Positions 49,627 to 59,346 of a stretch of DNA of 64,000 bases are shown piece by piece. The stretch comes from Roseovarius halotolerans (GTDB taxonomy: Bacteria; Pseudomonadota; Alphaproteobacteria; Rhodobacterales; Rhodobacteraceae): assembly GCF_900172255.1 (NCBI RefSeq), contig NZ_FWFU01000001.1, forward strand, positions 1,240,001 to 1,304,000, read 5' to 3'. A model generated the notes under the pieces. That model had not been told where the DNA came from. It saw only the letters and a program-made list of their open reading frames with translations, and searched no databases. A program made the position numbers and the translations under genes. How positions within the stretch are numbered: position 1 is the stretch's first letter; the number at the start of each line of letters is the position of its first letter.

Positions 49627-51147
49627 TCAATTGCGCCACAGGCCGGGATTGAGCAGCGCGATGATCGCCAATGTCTCAAGACGACCCAACACCATCGCCG
49701 CGCATAACACCAGCTTGGTGGGCCCCGCAAGTGTCAACAGTTGAATAGGCGTCTCGGTTGCGACCGTTATCAGCGGCCCCGTTGTCGAAAGCGTCGCCAC
49801 CGCCAGCACGATAGCCGGCTCGAATCCCTGCCCCAACGCGGTCAGCGCCACCGTCACCAGCGTCAGCGACAGCGCGAACAGCATGAAGAATATCCAGGCG
49901 ATGAACGCGCCCTGACGGCGGATCCGGCGGCTGCCCGCCTGTGCGCGCCCCACCGATGACGGGTAAACCAGCCGCTCCATCTCGCGCCGCCCGTTGAGGT
50001 AGAGGGCATAGACACGCAACAGCTTGACGCCACCCGCCGTGGTGGCAACACCGCCCCCCACCAGCGACAGCCCCATCAGGATCAGTCCCGGCGTGCCCAG
50101 ACCCGACCAGTTGCGCGCGCCCTCCCAGGCGGCGCTCTCGAAACCCGTAGTCGACAGGAATGACAGCACCGTGAACATCCCGCCCCACAATGCCTCTGCC
50201 GCCAGCGCGAAACTCTCGGTCTGGTCGACCTCGAAAGCGCCCAGCCAATGACGTGAGAACAGCAGCAGCGGCACCCCGATCACCAGCGCCATGCCAAATC
50301 GGAATTCGGGGTCGTGATGCAGGCCGGGACGGGCCGTGGTGATCGTGTCGGATGAAAAGGTCAGCCGCGACAGCGCAAACAGCATGAACAGGAAAATCAC
50401 CGCCTCGCCGCCATAACCCGACCCGGCATTCTCGATGCCGCCGATTGGGGAAATGCCGCTTGTCGCCATCGTCGACATCGAATGCATGAAGGCCACGAGC
50501 GGTCGGTCGCCGCCGATCATCAGCATCAGCCACAGCGCCGCGGTCAGCCCGCCATAGACGGGCAACAACTGATAGGTGGTCTGCGCGAGCCGCTTGCCGG
50601 GGCTGGCGCGCTCGAACCGGTCCAGTTCGCTCACCTCCTGGCCCGGCTCACCGCTCGCGGTCACCTCGAACCCCCCAAGGTGCAGCGGCGCCAGCACCGC
50701 CGATGCCGCGATCCACATCAACAGCCCGCCCAGCCAGCCGACCATGCCGCGCCACAGATGCAGGCTGTCCACCAGACGTCCGGGCGTGTCGAACATCGTC
50801 GCGCCGGTGGTGGTCAGGCTCGAGACCATCTCGAAATAGGCATTGATGAAACTGGTATTGGCGATGCCCTCGTAGAACGGCAGCGCCAGGAACAGCGGCA
50901 ACAGCGTATAGGCCATGAGCAGCGAAAACAGGTTCTGCAGGTCGGTATTGCCCCGCGTCGCGCGCCCCGCCATCGCCAGCCCCACCAAAAACAGCAGCAC
51001 AAGACCGAGAATGCTGGAATAGACGAAGGCGCGCGCGACCCGGTGCTCCTCCTGCACCAGCGCGTGCAACCCCGGAATCATCATCGCAAGGGCCGCGACC
51101 CCGGCCAGGATCAGGATCAGCGGAAAGGTCAGCAGACGCTCTTTCAT
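49627..51147 (-). CDS. trkH: Potassium uptake protein TrkH
   Basis: 506-residue membrane subunit of the Trk K+ importer, with repeated M1-P-M2 pore units. Filter loops are visible as SSLTTTGATMFD, HSMSTMATSGISPIGG, and the later STTGFESAAWE and STTGPLITV, where conserved glycines hold K+. ATG at 51147 follows the trkA stop by four bases. It must work with the TrkA subunit encoded just upstream on the transcript. Confidence 0.93.
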   Translation of the reverse strand: MKERLLTFPLILILAGVAALAMMIPGLHALVQEEHRVARAFVYSSILGLVLLFLVGLAMAGRATRGNTDLQNLFSLLMAYTLLPLFLALPFYEGIANTSFINAYFEMVSSLTTTGATMFDTPGRLVDSLHLWRGMVGWLGGLLMWIAASAVLAPLHLGGFEVTASGEPGQEVSELDRFERASPGKRLAQTTYQLLPVYGGLTAALWLMLMIGGDRPLVAFMHSMSTMATSGISPIGGIENAGSGYGGEAVIFLFMLFALSRLTFSSDTITTARPGLHHDPEFRFGMALVIGVPLLLFSRHWLGAFEVDQTESFALAAEALWGGMFTVLSFLSTTGFESAAWEGARNWSGLGTPGLILMGLSLVGGGVATTAGGVKLLRVYALYLNGRREMERLVYPSSVGRAQAGSRRIRRQGAFIAWIFFMLFALSLTLVTVALTALGQGFEPAIVLAVATLSTTGPLITVATETPIQLLTLAGPTKLVLCAAMVLGRLETLAIIALLNPGLWRN

Positions 51148-51151
51148 CGGA

Positions 51152-52528
51152 CTAGAAATAATCGAACGAGACTTGCAACAGCTGTTCCAGCCGCACCACG
51201 TCATCGGCCAGCGCAAAGACCACGATCACGTCGCCCGCCTCGACCCGCATCCCGCCGGTCGGCTTGAGGATCTTCTCGCCCCGGCGCACCGCGCCCACCA
51301 GCACCCCCTCGGGAAAGTCGATCTCGCGGATCGCCGAGCCGGCGATGCTCGACGTGGACAGCACTTCTGCCTCGATCACCTCGCCCTCGGCATCGCCGAT
51401 GGAATAGACCGCCTTGACCCGGCCATGCCGGATATGGCGCAGGATCGAGCTGACGGTGGTGGCACGCGGGTTGATATAGGCGTCGATCCCCAGCGGCTCC
51501 ATCAGCGGCACCAGCGTCGGGTCGTTGATCAGCGAGATCGCAAACGGGCAGCCCTCGGATTTGGCGCGCACGGCGGCCAGCATGTTGGTCTTGTCGTCAT
51601 CCGTCACCACCAGCACCGCATCGGCGCGCGCGATCCCGGCCTCATGCAAGAGCGACGAATCCATCCCGTCGCCATTCAGCACGATGGTGCGCTCCAGCGC
51701 ATCGGCAGCGAGTTCCGCACGCCGCCGGTCGCGCTCGATCATCTTGGTGCGGGTGCGCGCGCCGCGCGCCTCCATCGCCTGCGCCACCGCCAGCCCGATA
51801 TTGCCGCCGCCCACGATCACCAGCCGTTCCTGCTTCTTCTGCGACTTGCCGAACACCTCAAGCGTGCGCGGAATATCCTCGAGCGGCGCCAGGATGTAGG
51901 CCTCGTCGCCCGGAAACAGCTGATCGCCCGAATCCGGCGCGAACAGCCGCCCCTCGCGGCGCACCGCCAGAACCACCACCCGCAGGGTCGAGAACAGGTC
52001 GCTCAGCTGGCGCAGCGGCGTGTTGAGAACCGGGCAATCCTCCTGCAGGCGCAACCCCAAAAGCTGCGCCTTGCCGTCAAGGAACATCTCGGTATCGAAG
52101 GCCGCGGGCGACGACAGCCGCCGCATCGCCGCCTCGGCGACCTCGCGCTCGGGGCTGATCACCACGTCGATGGGCAGGTGTTCGCGCCGGTAGAGATCGG
52201 AATAGATCGCCGTCAGATAGGACTGGCTGCGCAGCCGCGCGATCTTGCGCCCGATGGAAAAGACCGAATGCGCCACCTGGCAGGTCACCATATTGACCTC
52301 GTCCGAATAGGTGGCGGCGATGATCATGTCGGCGTCGCGCGCGCCTGCGCGCTCAAGCACGTCGGGATGGCTGGCGAAACCGGCGATGCCCTGCACGTCC
52401 AGCGTCTCGGTCGCCCGGCGCACGAGGTCCGGGTTGCTGTCAACCACCGTGACGTCGTTGTTCTCGCCCGACAGGTGGCGGGCGATCTGCCAGCCGACCT
52501 GGCCCGCCCCGCAGATGATGACCTTCAT
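51152..52528 (-). CDS. trkA: Potassium uptake regulator TrkA
   Basis: 458-residue peripheral regulator with two RCK-N/RCK-C repeats that bind NAD(H). First nucleotide fold MKVIICGAGQVGWQIARHLSGEN; second VIVGGGNIGLAVAQAMEARGA at about 235; the C-terminal RCK-C has VGAVRRGEKILKPTGGMRVEAGD. Standard length. Directly upstream of trkH and downstream of ntrX, a layout typical of alphaproteobacterial ntr regions. Confidence 0.96.
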   Translation of the reverse strand: MKVIICGAGQVGWQIARHLSGENNDVTVVDSNPDLVRRATETLDVQGIAGFASHPDVLERAGARDADMIIAATYSDEVNMVTCQVAHSVFSIGRKIARLRSQSYLTAIYSDLYRREHLPIDVVISPEREVAEAAMRRLSSPAAFDTEMFLDGKAQLLGLRLQEDCPVLNTPLRQLSDLFSTLRVVVLAVRREGRLFAPDSGDQLFPGDEAYILAPLEDIPRTLEVFGKSQKKQERLVIVGGGNIGLAVAQAMEARGARTRTKMIERDRRRAELAADALERTIVLNGDGMDSSLLHEAGIARADAVLVVTDDDKTNMLAAVRAKSEGCPFAISLINDPTLVPLMEPLGIDAYINPRATTVSSILRHIRHGRVKAVYSIGDAEGEVIEAEVLSTSSIAGSAIREIDFPEGVLVGAVRRGEKILKPTGGMRVEAGDVIVVFALADDVVRLEQLLQVSFDYF

Positions 52529-52627
52529 GCCTCACGCCTCATCGCTGTCTGGAAATGCTGCATGACAGAAGCCCCAACCGGGGTCAATTCCTTTGTCCCC
52601 CGGCCGAGCGCGCGCTAGACTGGCGAC

Positions 52628-53110
52628 ATGCCTGAATCGCGCCGCCATGTCCTGCCCGTCCTGATCGCGCTTCTGGCGCTGGCCGCCTGTTCGCCGCCCG
52701 CGCTCTATTACAAACCCGGAACCACCGTGGCGCAGCTCGATCGCGACGAAACCGCCTGCCAGGTCAGCGCCCTGCGTCAGGTGCCCGAGCGCATCCGCAC
52801 CCGCTACACCCCGCCCGAATACGCGACCCAGCCGGTTTGCTTTCCCAATGGTTACTGCACCTGGCGCCGGGTGCTGATCCGCCCCGCCCAATACGAGCGC
52901 TACGACGCCAACCAGTCGCTGCGCGCACAGGTGGTGCGCCAATGCATGGCCGATCGCGGCTATGCGACCGTCAACCTCCCGCCCTGCGACGGCTCGGTCG
53001 CGGGCACCGTGACGATCCGTTCCAGCGATCCGATGCCGGTGCTGGGCGCAGACAGCTGCGCGCTGCGCACCACTGCAGGCAACTGGCGCATCCACACCCC
53101 CGCGCGCTGA
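52628..53110 (+). CDS. Conserved lipoprotein, unknown function
   Basis: 160 residues with a lipoprotein signal: PVLIALLALAACSPP (lipobox LAAC). The rest is cysteine-bearing and repetitive: an entry YYKPGTTVAQLDRDETACQVSALRQVP, a strand CFPNGYCTWRRVLIRPAQYERYD, then QVVRQCMADRGYATVNLPPCDG. The cysteines suggest disulfides in the envelope. It is divergent from trkA and four bases from the convergent ntrX stop. No known family recognised. Confidence 0.75.
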   Translation: MPESRRHVLPVLIALLALAACSPPALYYKPGTTVAQLDRDETACQVSALRQVPERIRTRYTPPEYATQPVCFPNGYCTWRRVLIRPAQYERYDANQSLRAQVVRQCMADRGYATVNLPPCDGSVAGTVTIRSSDPMPVLGADSCALRTTAGNWRIHTPAR

Positions 53111-53113
53111 GCC

Positions 53114-54526
53114 TCAGCCCTCGGCAGCCTCGTCCTCGCCGTCCTCGCCCTTGGCGCGACCATTCTTGGCGCCGGTCACGACCCCCAGCGATTTCAGCTT
53201 GCGGTGCAGCGCGCTGCGCTCCATCCCGACGAATTCGGCGGTGCGGCTGATATTGCCGCCAAAGCGGTTGATCTGGGTCATCAGGTATTCGCGCTCGAAT
53301 GCCTCGCGCGCCTCGCGCAGCGGCATCGTCGCCACCGACCCCGCCAGCACAACCCGGCCATCCTCGGCCGGGGCCTCGCTGTCGCCGGGCAGCTCGGCGG
53401 CGCGGATCTCGCCACCCGCCTCGCCCAGGATCAGCACCCGTTCGATCATGTTGCGCAGCTGGCGCACATTCCCCGGCCAGTTCATCGTCTGCAGCAGGGC
53501 GGCTGCCTCTTCGCTCATCTCGCGCAGCGGCAGGCCCTGAGTGCGGTTCAGCATCTCGATGAAATGGTTCGCAAGCGCGGGTATGTCCTCGCGCCGCTCC
53601 TCCAGCCCCGGCACCTCGATCGGCACCACGTTCAGGCGATGATAAAGCTCGCGGCGAAACCGGTCGGCGCTGATCTCCGCCTCAAGATCGCGGCTCGTCG
53701 ACGAGATCACCCGCAGGTCCACCTCCACCTTGTCGCCGCCCCCGACCCTCAGAAAGGTCTGGTCCACCAGAACCCGCAGGATCTTGGATTGCGTGCCAAG
53801 CGGCATGTCGGCCACTTCGTCGAAATAGATGATGCCGCCATTGGCCTCCTCCAAAAGGCCCACCTCGACGCCGCGCTCTTCGGTTTCCCGCCCGAACAGC
53901 ACCTCTTCCATGCGCTCGGGCTCGATCGAGGCGCAGCTCACACAGACGAACGGCCCGTCTGCGCGCTGCGAATTGGCGTGGATATAGCGCGCAGCCAGCT
54001 CCTTGCCGGATCCCGCCGCCCCGGTCAGCATCACCCGCCCGTTCGAGCGCGTCACCTTGTCAAGCTGCGACACCAGCGTGCGGAACGCAGCGCTTTCCCC
54101 CAGCATCTGCGCCGGTTCGGTCTCGCGCCGCTTCAATTGCTGGTTCTCGCGCCGCAGACGGCTGGTTTCCATGCCGCGCCGGATCACCACCAGAAGCTGG
54201 TCGATATTGAAGGGCTTCTCGATGAAATCATACGCCCCTTGCTTGATCGCGGCGACCGCGATCTCGATATTGCCATGCCCCGAGATGATGACCACCGGGA
54301 TTTCCGGGTGGTCACGCTTCACCGCCTTCAGGATGTCGATCCCGTCCATCTGGCTGTCCTTGAGCCAGATATCCAGGATCAGAAGCGACGGCGCGGCCTC
54401 GGCGATGGCCGCCATGCAGGCATCCGAAGTGCCCGCCAGCCGCGTCTCGTAACCCTCGTCCTGAAGGATATCCGCGATCAGCTCGCGAATATCGCGCTCG
54501 TCGTCGACAATAAGTATGTCACCCAT
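53114..54526 (-). CDS. ntrX: Nitrogen response regulator NtrX (lacks GAFTGA loop)
   Basis: 470-residue regulator: receiver with phospho-acceptor D52 (LLILDIWLKD), AAA+ core with Walker A LTGAAGSGKELAARYIH and Walker B IIYFDEVAD, and a C-terminal Fis-type helix-turn-helix (~425-460: GGNISRTAEFVGMERSALHRKLKSLG). In the place where sigma-54 activators carry GAFTGA the sequence reads EEVLFGRETEERGVEVGLLEE, so it cannot engage sigma-54 in the usual way. Ends an acidic tail. Six bases after ntrY; cognate pair. Confidence 0.93.
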   Translation of the reverse strand: MGDILIVDDERDIRELIADILQDEGYETRLAGTSDACMAAIAEAAPSLLILDIWLKDSQMDGIDILKAVKRDHPEIPVVIISGHGNIEIAVAAIKQGAYDFIEKPFNIDQLLVVIRRGMETSRLRRENQQLKRRETEPAQMLGESAAFRTLVSQLDKVTRSNGRVMLTGAAGSGKELAARYIHANSQRADGPFVCVSCASIEPERMEEVLFGRETEERGVEVGLLEEANGGIIYFDEVADMPLGTQSKILRVLVDQTFLRVGGGDKVEVDLRVISSTSRDLEAEISADRFRRELYHRLNVVPIEVPGLEERREDIPALANHFIEMLNRTQGLPLREMSEEAAALLQTMNWPGNVRQLRNMIERVLILGEAGGEIRAAELPGDSEAPAEDGRVVLAGSVATMPLREAREAFEREYLMTQINRFGGNISRTAEFVGMERSALHRKLKSLGVVTGAKNGRAKGEDGEDEAAEG

Positions 54527-54532
54527 GATGCC

Positions 54533-56791
54533 TCACACCGCTTCCCGTTCCATTGCCTGCTCCTCCCCGGCGTTCAGCAGGGGCAACCGCACCACTGCCA
54601 TCGCTCCGCGGCGCGCACCCTCGGCAAAGGGCTGCGCATCCTCCAGCACAAGACTGCCGCCGTGCTCCTCGATGATCTTCTTGACGATCGCCAGCCCCAG
54701 CCCCGTGCCCTTTTCGCGCGTGGTGACGTAAGGCTCGAACAGACGCGAGCGATCCTCCGGCAGGCCGATGCCGTTGTCGGCGATGCGCAACACCGCCTGG
54801 CCGTCCTCGAAATCGCTGGTGATGCGGATCTCGGGGGCATGCCCTTCGGGCGCACCCGCCTCCTGAAGGCTCTCGATCGCCTCGCCTGCGTTCTTCATCA
54901 AATTCGTCAGCGCCTGGCTGATCATCGTCGCATCGACACTCGCACACAACTCGTCCTCGCTCAGCGCAATGTCGAAATGCACATCGGGCTGCCCCGCTTC
55001 CTGCAACAACGCCGCCTCGCGCACAAGCCGTGTCAGGCTTTCGGGTTTCGCATCGGGCTCCGGCATACGTGCGAATTTTGAAAACTCGTCCACGATCCGG
55101 CGCAGATCGTCGGTCTGGCGCATCACCACATCGGTCAGCTGGATCAACGATTCGGCCTGATCGGGCTCCAGCACCTTGCTGAACTTGCGCTTGATGCGCT
55201 CGGCCGACAGCTTGATCGGCGTGAGCGGGTTCTTGATCTCATGCGCGATGCGCCGCGCCACATCGCCCCAGGCGGCCAGCCTCTGCGCCGCCACCAGGTC
55301 GGTCACATCGTCAAACGCCACCACGTAGCCTTCGCGCTTGCCCGACTCGCTGCGCCTTGTGGACATCCGCACCAGCAGGTTCTCGACCCGCCCGCCGCGA
55401 CTGACCTTGATCTCTTCCTGCACGAATCCGCCGGGGCTCGATTTCAGCTTTTCAAACAGCTCCCCGAATTCCGGCACCGCCACGCTCAGCGACGTCGACG
55501 CCTGATCCTCCTGCCAGTCCAGCAACCGCTCCGCGGCGCGGTTCACGAAGGTCACGCGCCCGCGCACATCCAGCCCGACCACGCCGGACGACACCGACCC
55601 CAGCACCGAATCGAACAGGCGGCGGCGGCGCTCGATCTGTTGGGTATTGGCCAGCAGCGTTTCGCGCTGGCCCTTCAGCTGCCGGGTCATCTGGTTGAAG
55701 TAACTGCCAAGCTGGGCGATCTCGTCATCGCCCTCCTCTTCGCGCACGGTCACATCCAGATCGCCCTCGCCGACTCTCTGCGCCGCGCTGGTCAATTGCC
55801 CGACCGGCCGCGACAGACGCTCGGCAAACAGCATCCCCATCCAGACCGCCGCCAGGATCAGGATCAGCGCAAAGCCCAGGTAGACCAGCGCGAATTCAAA
55901 CAGCACCCGGCCGCGCTCGCTTTCGCGCTGCTCATAGAACCGCGCGGTTTCCTGGGTCTCGTCCAGCAGGTTCAGGATCGCGCCGTCCACGTTGCGGCTC
56001 ACGTAAAGATAGCGGTCGGGCAGCGTTTCCAGCGGCATCAGCGCGCGGAATTCGTTGTTCTCCCAGTCCTGGATGACCACCACGCCCTCTTCCGCCGCGC
56101 GGCGGATCTGCTCGGGCGCAGGCTCTTCGTAATCGAACAGGTAAGAGCTTTCGCCGCGCGCCCGGATATCGCCGGTGCCGTCGATCACGAAGGCCTCGCG
56201 CAGCCCCCTCTGGATCTCGCGCTGACCGCGCGACAGCACCGCGCGGATGTCGCCGTCATCCATGAAAACCGTCGCCCGCTTGGTCGCGTTGATGACCGAG
56301 GCCAGAACCCGCGCATCCTCGATCAGGTCGCGCCGGTGCTCCTCCTCATAGGCCTGCGCGGCGGCGACCGAACTGTCCACCACACGCCCGACCCGGTCCG
56401 AGAACCACGCCTCCAGACCCATGTTCACCGACAATGTCGCAAAGACCGCCACCGTGATCGTCGGCAACAGCGCCATCAGCGCAAACACCCCGGTCAGCCG
56501 CAGATGCAGCCGCGACCCCGCCGAGCGCTTGCGCCGCGCGGCCACCATCCTTGCCACCCGCTGCAGCACCAGCGCCGCGACGATGATCACATAGACCAGG
56601 TCGGACAGCATCACCACGCGCAGCGAGTTGGAGGACGAGCCCTGATCCAGCGGGCCCATGACCATGTAGGTCAGCACCGCCAGGACCGGCCCCAGCACCA
56701 CCAGCCCGAATGTCGCGAATGTCTGCACGCGCCGGATGCGCCGCAACCGGCTCACCCGTTCCCACGTCCATTTGCGTGTGTTTACCGCCAC
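54533..56791 (-). CDS. ntrY: Nitrogen-regulation sensor kinase NtrY
   Basis: 752-residue membrane sensor kinase paired with NtrX. Two or three membrane helices lie in the first ~110 residues, a periplasmic sensing region (~120-285) and another helix near 295-315 follow, then HAMP (~325-375), PAS and HisKA with the phospho-His in HEIKNPLTPIKLSAERIKRKF. The ATPase end carries LTNLMKNAGEAI, DNGIGLP and GTGLGLAIVKKI. It starts with GTG at 56791. NtrYX responds to nitrogen and, in related bacteria, redox state. Confidence 0.94.
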   Translation of the reverse strand: MAVNTRKWTWERVSRLRRIRRVQTFATFGLVVLGPVLAVLTYMVMGPLDQGSSSNSLRVVMLSDLVYVIIVAALVLQRVARMVAARRKRSAGSRLHLRLTGVFALMALLPTITVAVFATLSVNMGLEAWFSDRVGRVVDSSVAAAQAYEEEHRRDLIEDARVLASVINATKRATVFMDDGDIRAVLSRGQREIQRGLREAFVIDGTGDIRARGESSYLFDYEEPAPEQIRRAAEEGVVVIQDWENNEFRALMPLETLPDRYLYVSRNVDGAILNLLDETQETARFYEQRESERGRVLFEFALVYLGFALILILAAVWMGMLFAERLSRPVGQLTSAAQRVGEGDLDVTVREEEGDDEIAQLGSYFNQMTRQLKGQRETLLANTQQIERRRRLFDSVLGSVSSGVVGLDVRGRVTFVNRAAERLLDWQEDQASTSLSVAVPEFGELFEKLKSSPGGFVQEEIKVSRGGRVENLLVRMSTRRSESGKREGYVVAFDDVTDLVAAQRLAAWGDVARRIAHEIKNPLTPIKLSAERIKRKFSKVLEPDQAESLIQLTDVVMRQTDDLRRIVDEFSKFARMPEPDAKPESLTRLVREAALLQEAGQPDVHFDIALSEDELCASVDATMISQALTNLMKNAGEAIESLQEAGAPEGHAPEIRITSDFEDGQAVLRIADNGIGLPEDRSRLFEPYVTTREKGTGLGLAIVKKIIEEHGGSLVLEDAQPFAEGARRGAMAVVRLPLLNAGEEQAMEREAV

Positions 56792-56888
56792 GCACTGCCC
56801 CCATCAGGTTGTGGCGCCTCTCTGGGCGCACCACAGCATATGGCGCCGTAACGACGTTCGCCCAAAATGCCACATCAATGTTGCAGTT

Positions 56889-58250
56889 TTACATCAACTT
56901 GCGGCGGCGAGTCACGAGAATATCAAGGTCCTTGATCTTCTTTCGCAGCGTATTTCGGTTGATCCCCAGCAGATCGGCGCATTTCGCCTGGTTTCCCCCG
57001 GTCGCATCCAGCGCGATCTCGATCAGCGGCGCCTCCACCTCGCGCAGGATTCGCGGATAAAGCCCCGGCGGCGGCAGCATGTTGCCATGCAGGTCGAAAT
57101 ACCGCTGAAGGTGGCGCGCCACCGACGCCGACAGCTTCTCGCCATCGCCCTGCCCCAGCACCGGCTGCGCCGCGGGCTGATTGCCCAGCACCGCCTCGAC
57201 CTCGGCGCGGCTGATCTCCTCGCTCCGCGCGGTCAGCCCGATGCGGCGCACCGCGTTTTCCAGCTGGCGCACATTCCCCGGCCAGCTATAGGCGCGCATC
57301 AGCTCCTCGGCCCCTTCCGACAAGGCGCGCGGCGGGTTGCCCTCGCGCTCCGCCCGCGCCAGGAAATGCGCCGCCAGCAGCGGAATGTCCTCGACCCGCT
57401 CGCGCAGCGACGGCACCTCGATCACCGCCCCCGACAGGCGATAATAGAGATCCTCGCGCAGCCGCCCGCCCTCCAGCCGGTCCGACAAACGCGCCTGGCT
57501 CGTGGCCATGAAACGCGGCGCGTGATCGCCCGGCGCATCCATCATCCTGACCACCCGGCCCTGCGAATCCGCATCGAGATCCGTCACCTCGTCCAGCACG
57601 ATCGTGCCGCCCTTGGCGCGCGCCATCACCTTGGCGGGGCCTTCCAGGTCGGCCAGATCCGCGGGCGTCACCGTGATGAAGGGCAAGGTACGCCGGTCCG
57701 AGAAATCATGGATCGCCCGCGCGATCAGCGACTTGCCGGTGCCCGATTCCCCGGTGATCAGCACCGGCAGGTCGGTATTCATGATCCGCGCCACCACCCG
57801 GTAAAGCGACTGCATCGCCGCAGTGCGCCCGATCAGCGGCAATTCATCGGGCCGCTCGTCCTCGACGGCGCTCGACGAGCTGCGCGCGCGGCTTTCCAGC
57901 GCCCGCGCCGTGCGCTTCATCAGGTCCGGCAGATCGAATGGCTTGGGCAGGTAATCATAGGCCTCGGCCTCTTCGGCCTTGATCGCCGTCATGATCGTGT
58001 TCTGCGCGGAAATCACGATCACCGGCAGGCCGGGCCGGTCCTGCGCGATCTTGGGCAGCATCTCAAGCCCGTTGCCATCGGGCATGATCACGTCCGAAAT
58101 CACCACATCGCCCTTGCCCTCGCCGATCCAGCGCATCAGCGTTGTCAGCGAACTGGTCGCATGCACCTTGCATCCCGCGCGCGTCAGCGCCTGGGTCAGA
58201 ACCGTGCGGATCGTTCGGTCGTCATCCGCGACCAGTACCGTGCCATCCAT
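56889..58250 (-). CDS. ntrC: Nitrogen regulator NtrC (lacks GAFTGA loop)
   Basis: 453-residue response regulator: receiver with D53 ([11 protein letters not shown]) and K in [12 protein letters not shown]+ core with Walker [20 protein letters not shown] and Walker [11 protein letters not shown], and a C-terminal Fis HTH ([20 protein letters not shown]). The GAFTGA segment is absent: from [23 protein letters not shown]. This is the known Rhodobacter NtrC form that activates sigma-70 promoters. It overlaps ntrB by 29 bases. Confidence 0.95.
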   Translation of the reverse strand: MDGTVLVADDDRTIRTVLTQALTRAGCKVHATSSLTTLMRWIGEGKGDVVISDVIMPDGNGLEMLPKIAQDRPGLPVIVISAQNTIMTAIKAEEAEAYDYLPKPFDLPDLMKRTARALESRARSSSSAVEDERPDELPLIGRTAAMQSLYRVVARIMNTDLPVLITGESGTGKSLIARAIHDFSDRRTLPFITVTPADLADLEGPAKVMARAKGGTIVLDEVTDLDADSQGRVVRMMDAPGDHAPRFMATSQARLSDRLEGGRLREDLYYRLSGAVIEVPSLRERVEDIPLLAAHFLARAEREGNPPRALSEGAEELMRAYSWPGNVRQLENAVRRIGLTARSEEISRAEVEAVLGNQPAAQPVLGQGDGEKLSASVARHLQRYFDLHGNMLPPPGLYPRILREVEAPLIEIALDATGGNQAKCADLLGINRNTLRKKIKDLDILVTRRRKLM

Positions 58251-59346
58251 CTGCCTTGTCCTCCATGGTCTCTGGCATCTCGTCGGGCGCACGCTGAAGC
58301 GAGATCCGGAACACCGTCCGCCCCGGCACCGAACTGACCGAAATCCAGCCATCGTGATCCGAGATGATCTTCGCTGCCAATGCCAGCCCCAGACCCGTGC
58401 CGTTCTCGCGCCCCGAGACGAACGGGTCGAATATGTCCTCGGCAATCTCCGGCGGAAGCCCCGGCCCGTCGTCGATCACCTCGATCTGCAAGGGCAACGA
58501 CTTGCCCCCGCCATTGCCGCGCCGCACCCTCAGCGACTGCTCGTAATAGGTATGCAGCGTGATCACGCCGCCGCCCCCGCTCCGGCCCGCCGCCTCGGCG
58601 GCATTGCGCAAGAGGTTCAGGATCACCTGCAAAAGCTGGTCGGGATCCCCAAGCGCCAGCGGCAGCGACGGGTCGTAATCCTCGATCACGGTCATGTCCG
58701 CCGCGAACCCCAGGATCGCCGAACGCCGCGCCCGGTCCAGCACATCATGCAGGTTGACCGCCTGAAGCTTCGGCGCGGTGACATTGCCGAACTGTTCGAC
58801 CTGCTCCAGCAGCCCGACGATCCGGCGGCTTTCACTGACAATCAGATCGGTCAGTTCCAGATCGTCATTGCTCAGGTTCATCGACAACAGCTGCGCTGCC
58901 CCGGTGATCCCGGCCAGCGGGTTCTTGATCTCATGCGCCAGCATCTCGGCCATCCCGATGGCCGATTTCGCCGCCGACTTCACCGATTGGCCCTGCGTGA
59001 CCCGGCCCGCCAGCTCACGCGGCGAAATCAGCAACAGCATATGCCCCGGCGCATGGCTCAGCGGCGCGATCTGCAAGTTGCAATGCAGCGGCGCGCGGTC
59101 GCCCGTTCCCACATCCACGTCATTGACGAACAGCGGCGAGTCATTCTCGCGCGCCCGCTCGAAGGCCTCTTCCAGCGGCGCATCCACCATCAGCTTGTCC
59201 CAGACAGGCTGCCCCGCGATCGCCTTCGACGAGGTCATCAGGAAACCCTCCGCCGCCGGGTTGATCTGCACGATCCGGTCGCGCCCGTCCAGCAACAGCG
59301 CCGGCACCGGCAAGGACACCCACAGCGCGTCATTCTGCTCGATCAT
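58222..59346 (-). CDS. ntrB: Nitrogen sensor kinase NtrB
   Basis: 374-residue cytosolic histidine kinase/phosphatase for NtrC, controlled by PII. N-terminal PAS domain (~10-115: [32 protein letters not shown]), then the H-box [18 protein letters not shown], and ATPase motifs [21 protein letters not shown] and [13 protein letters not shown]. Its ATG overlaps the dusB stop by ATGA, and its end overlaps the ntrC start. Central to ammonium sensing. Confidence 0.95.
   Translation of the reverse strand: MIEQNDALWVSLPVPALLLDGRDRIVQINPAAEGFLMTSSKAIAGQPVWDKLMVDAPLEEAFERARENDSPLFVNDVDVGTGDRAPLHCNLQIAPLSHAPGHMLLLISPRELAGRVTQGQSVKSAAKSAIGMAEMLAHEIKNPLAGITGAAQLLSMNLSNDDLELTDLIVSESRRIVGLLEQVEQFGNVTAPKLQAVNLHDVLDRARRSAILGFAADMTVIEDYDPSLPLALGDPDQLLQVILNLLRNAAEAAGRSGGGGVITLHTYYEQSLRVRRGNGGGKSLPLQIEVIDDGPGLPPEIAEDIFDPFVSGRENGTGLGLALAAKIISDHDGWISVSSVPGRTVFRISLQRAPDEMPETMEDKADGWHGTGRG

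Noticed and set aside
53204..55081. Long plus-strand frame (625 codons) opposite ntrX and ntrY
   Set aside because: It is the antisense shadow of genes with strong domain evidence; composition is His/Arg/Gln-rich and no domain is visible. High GC suppresses stops in that frame.
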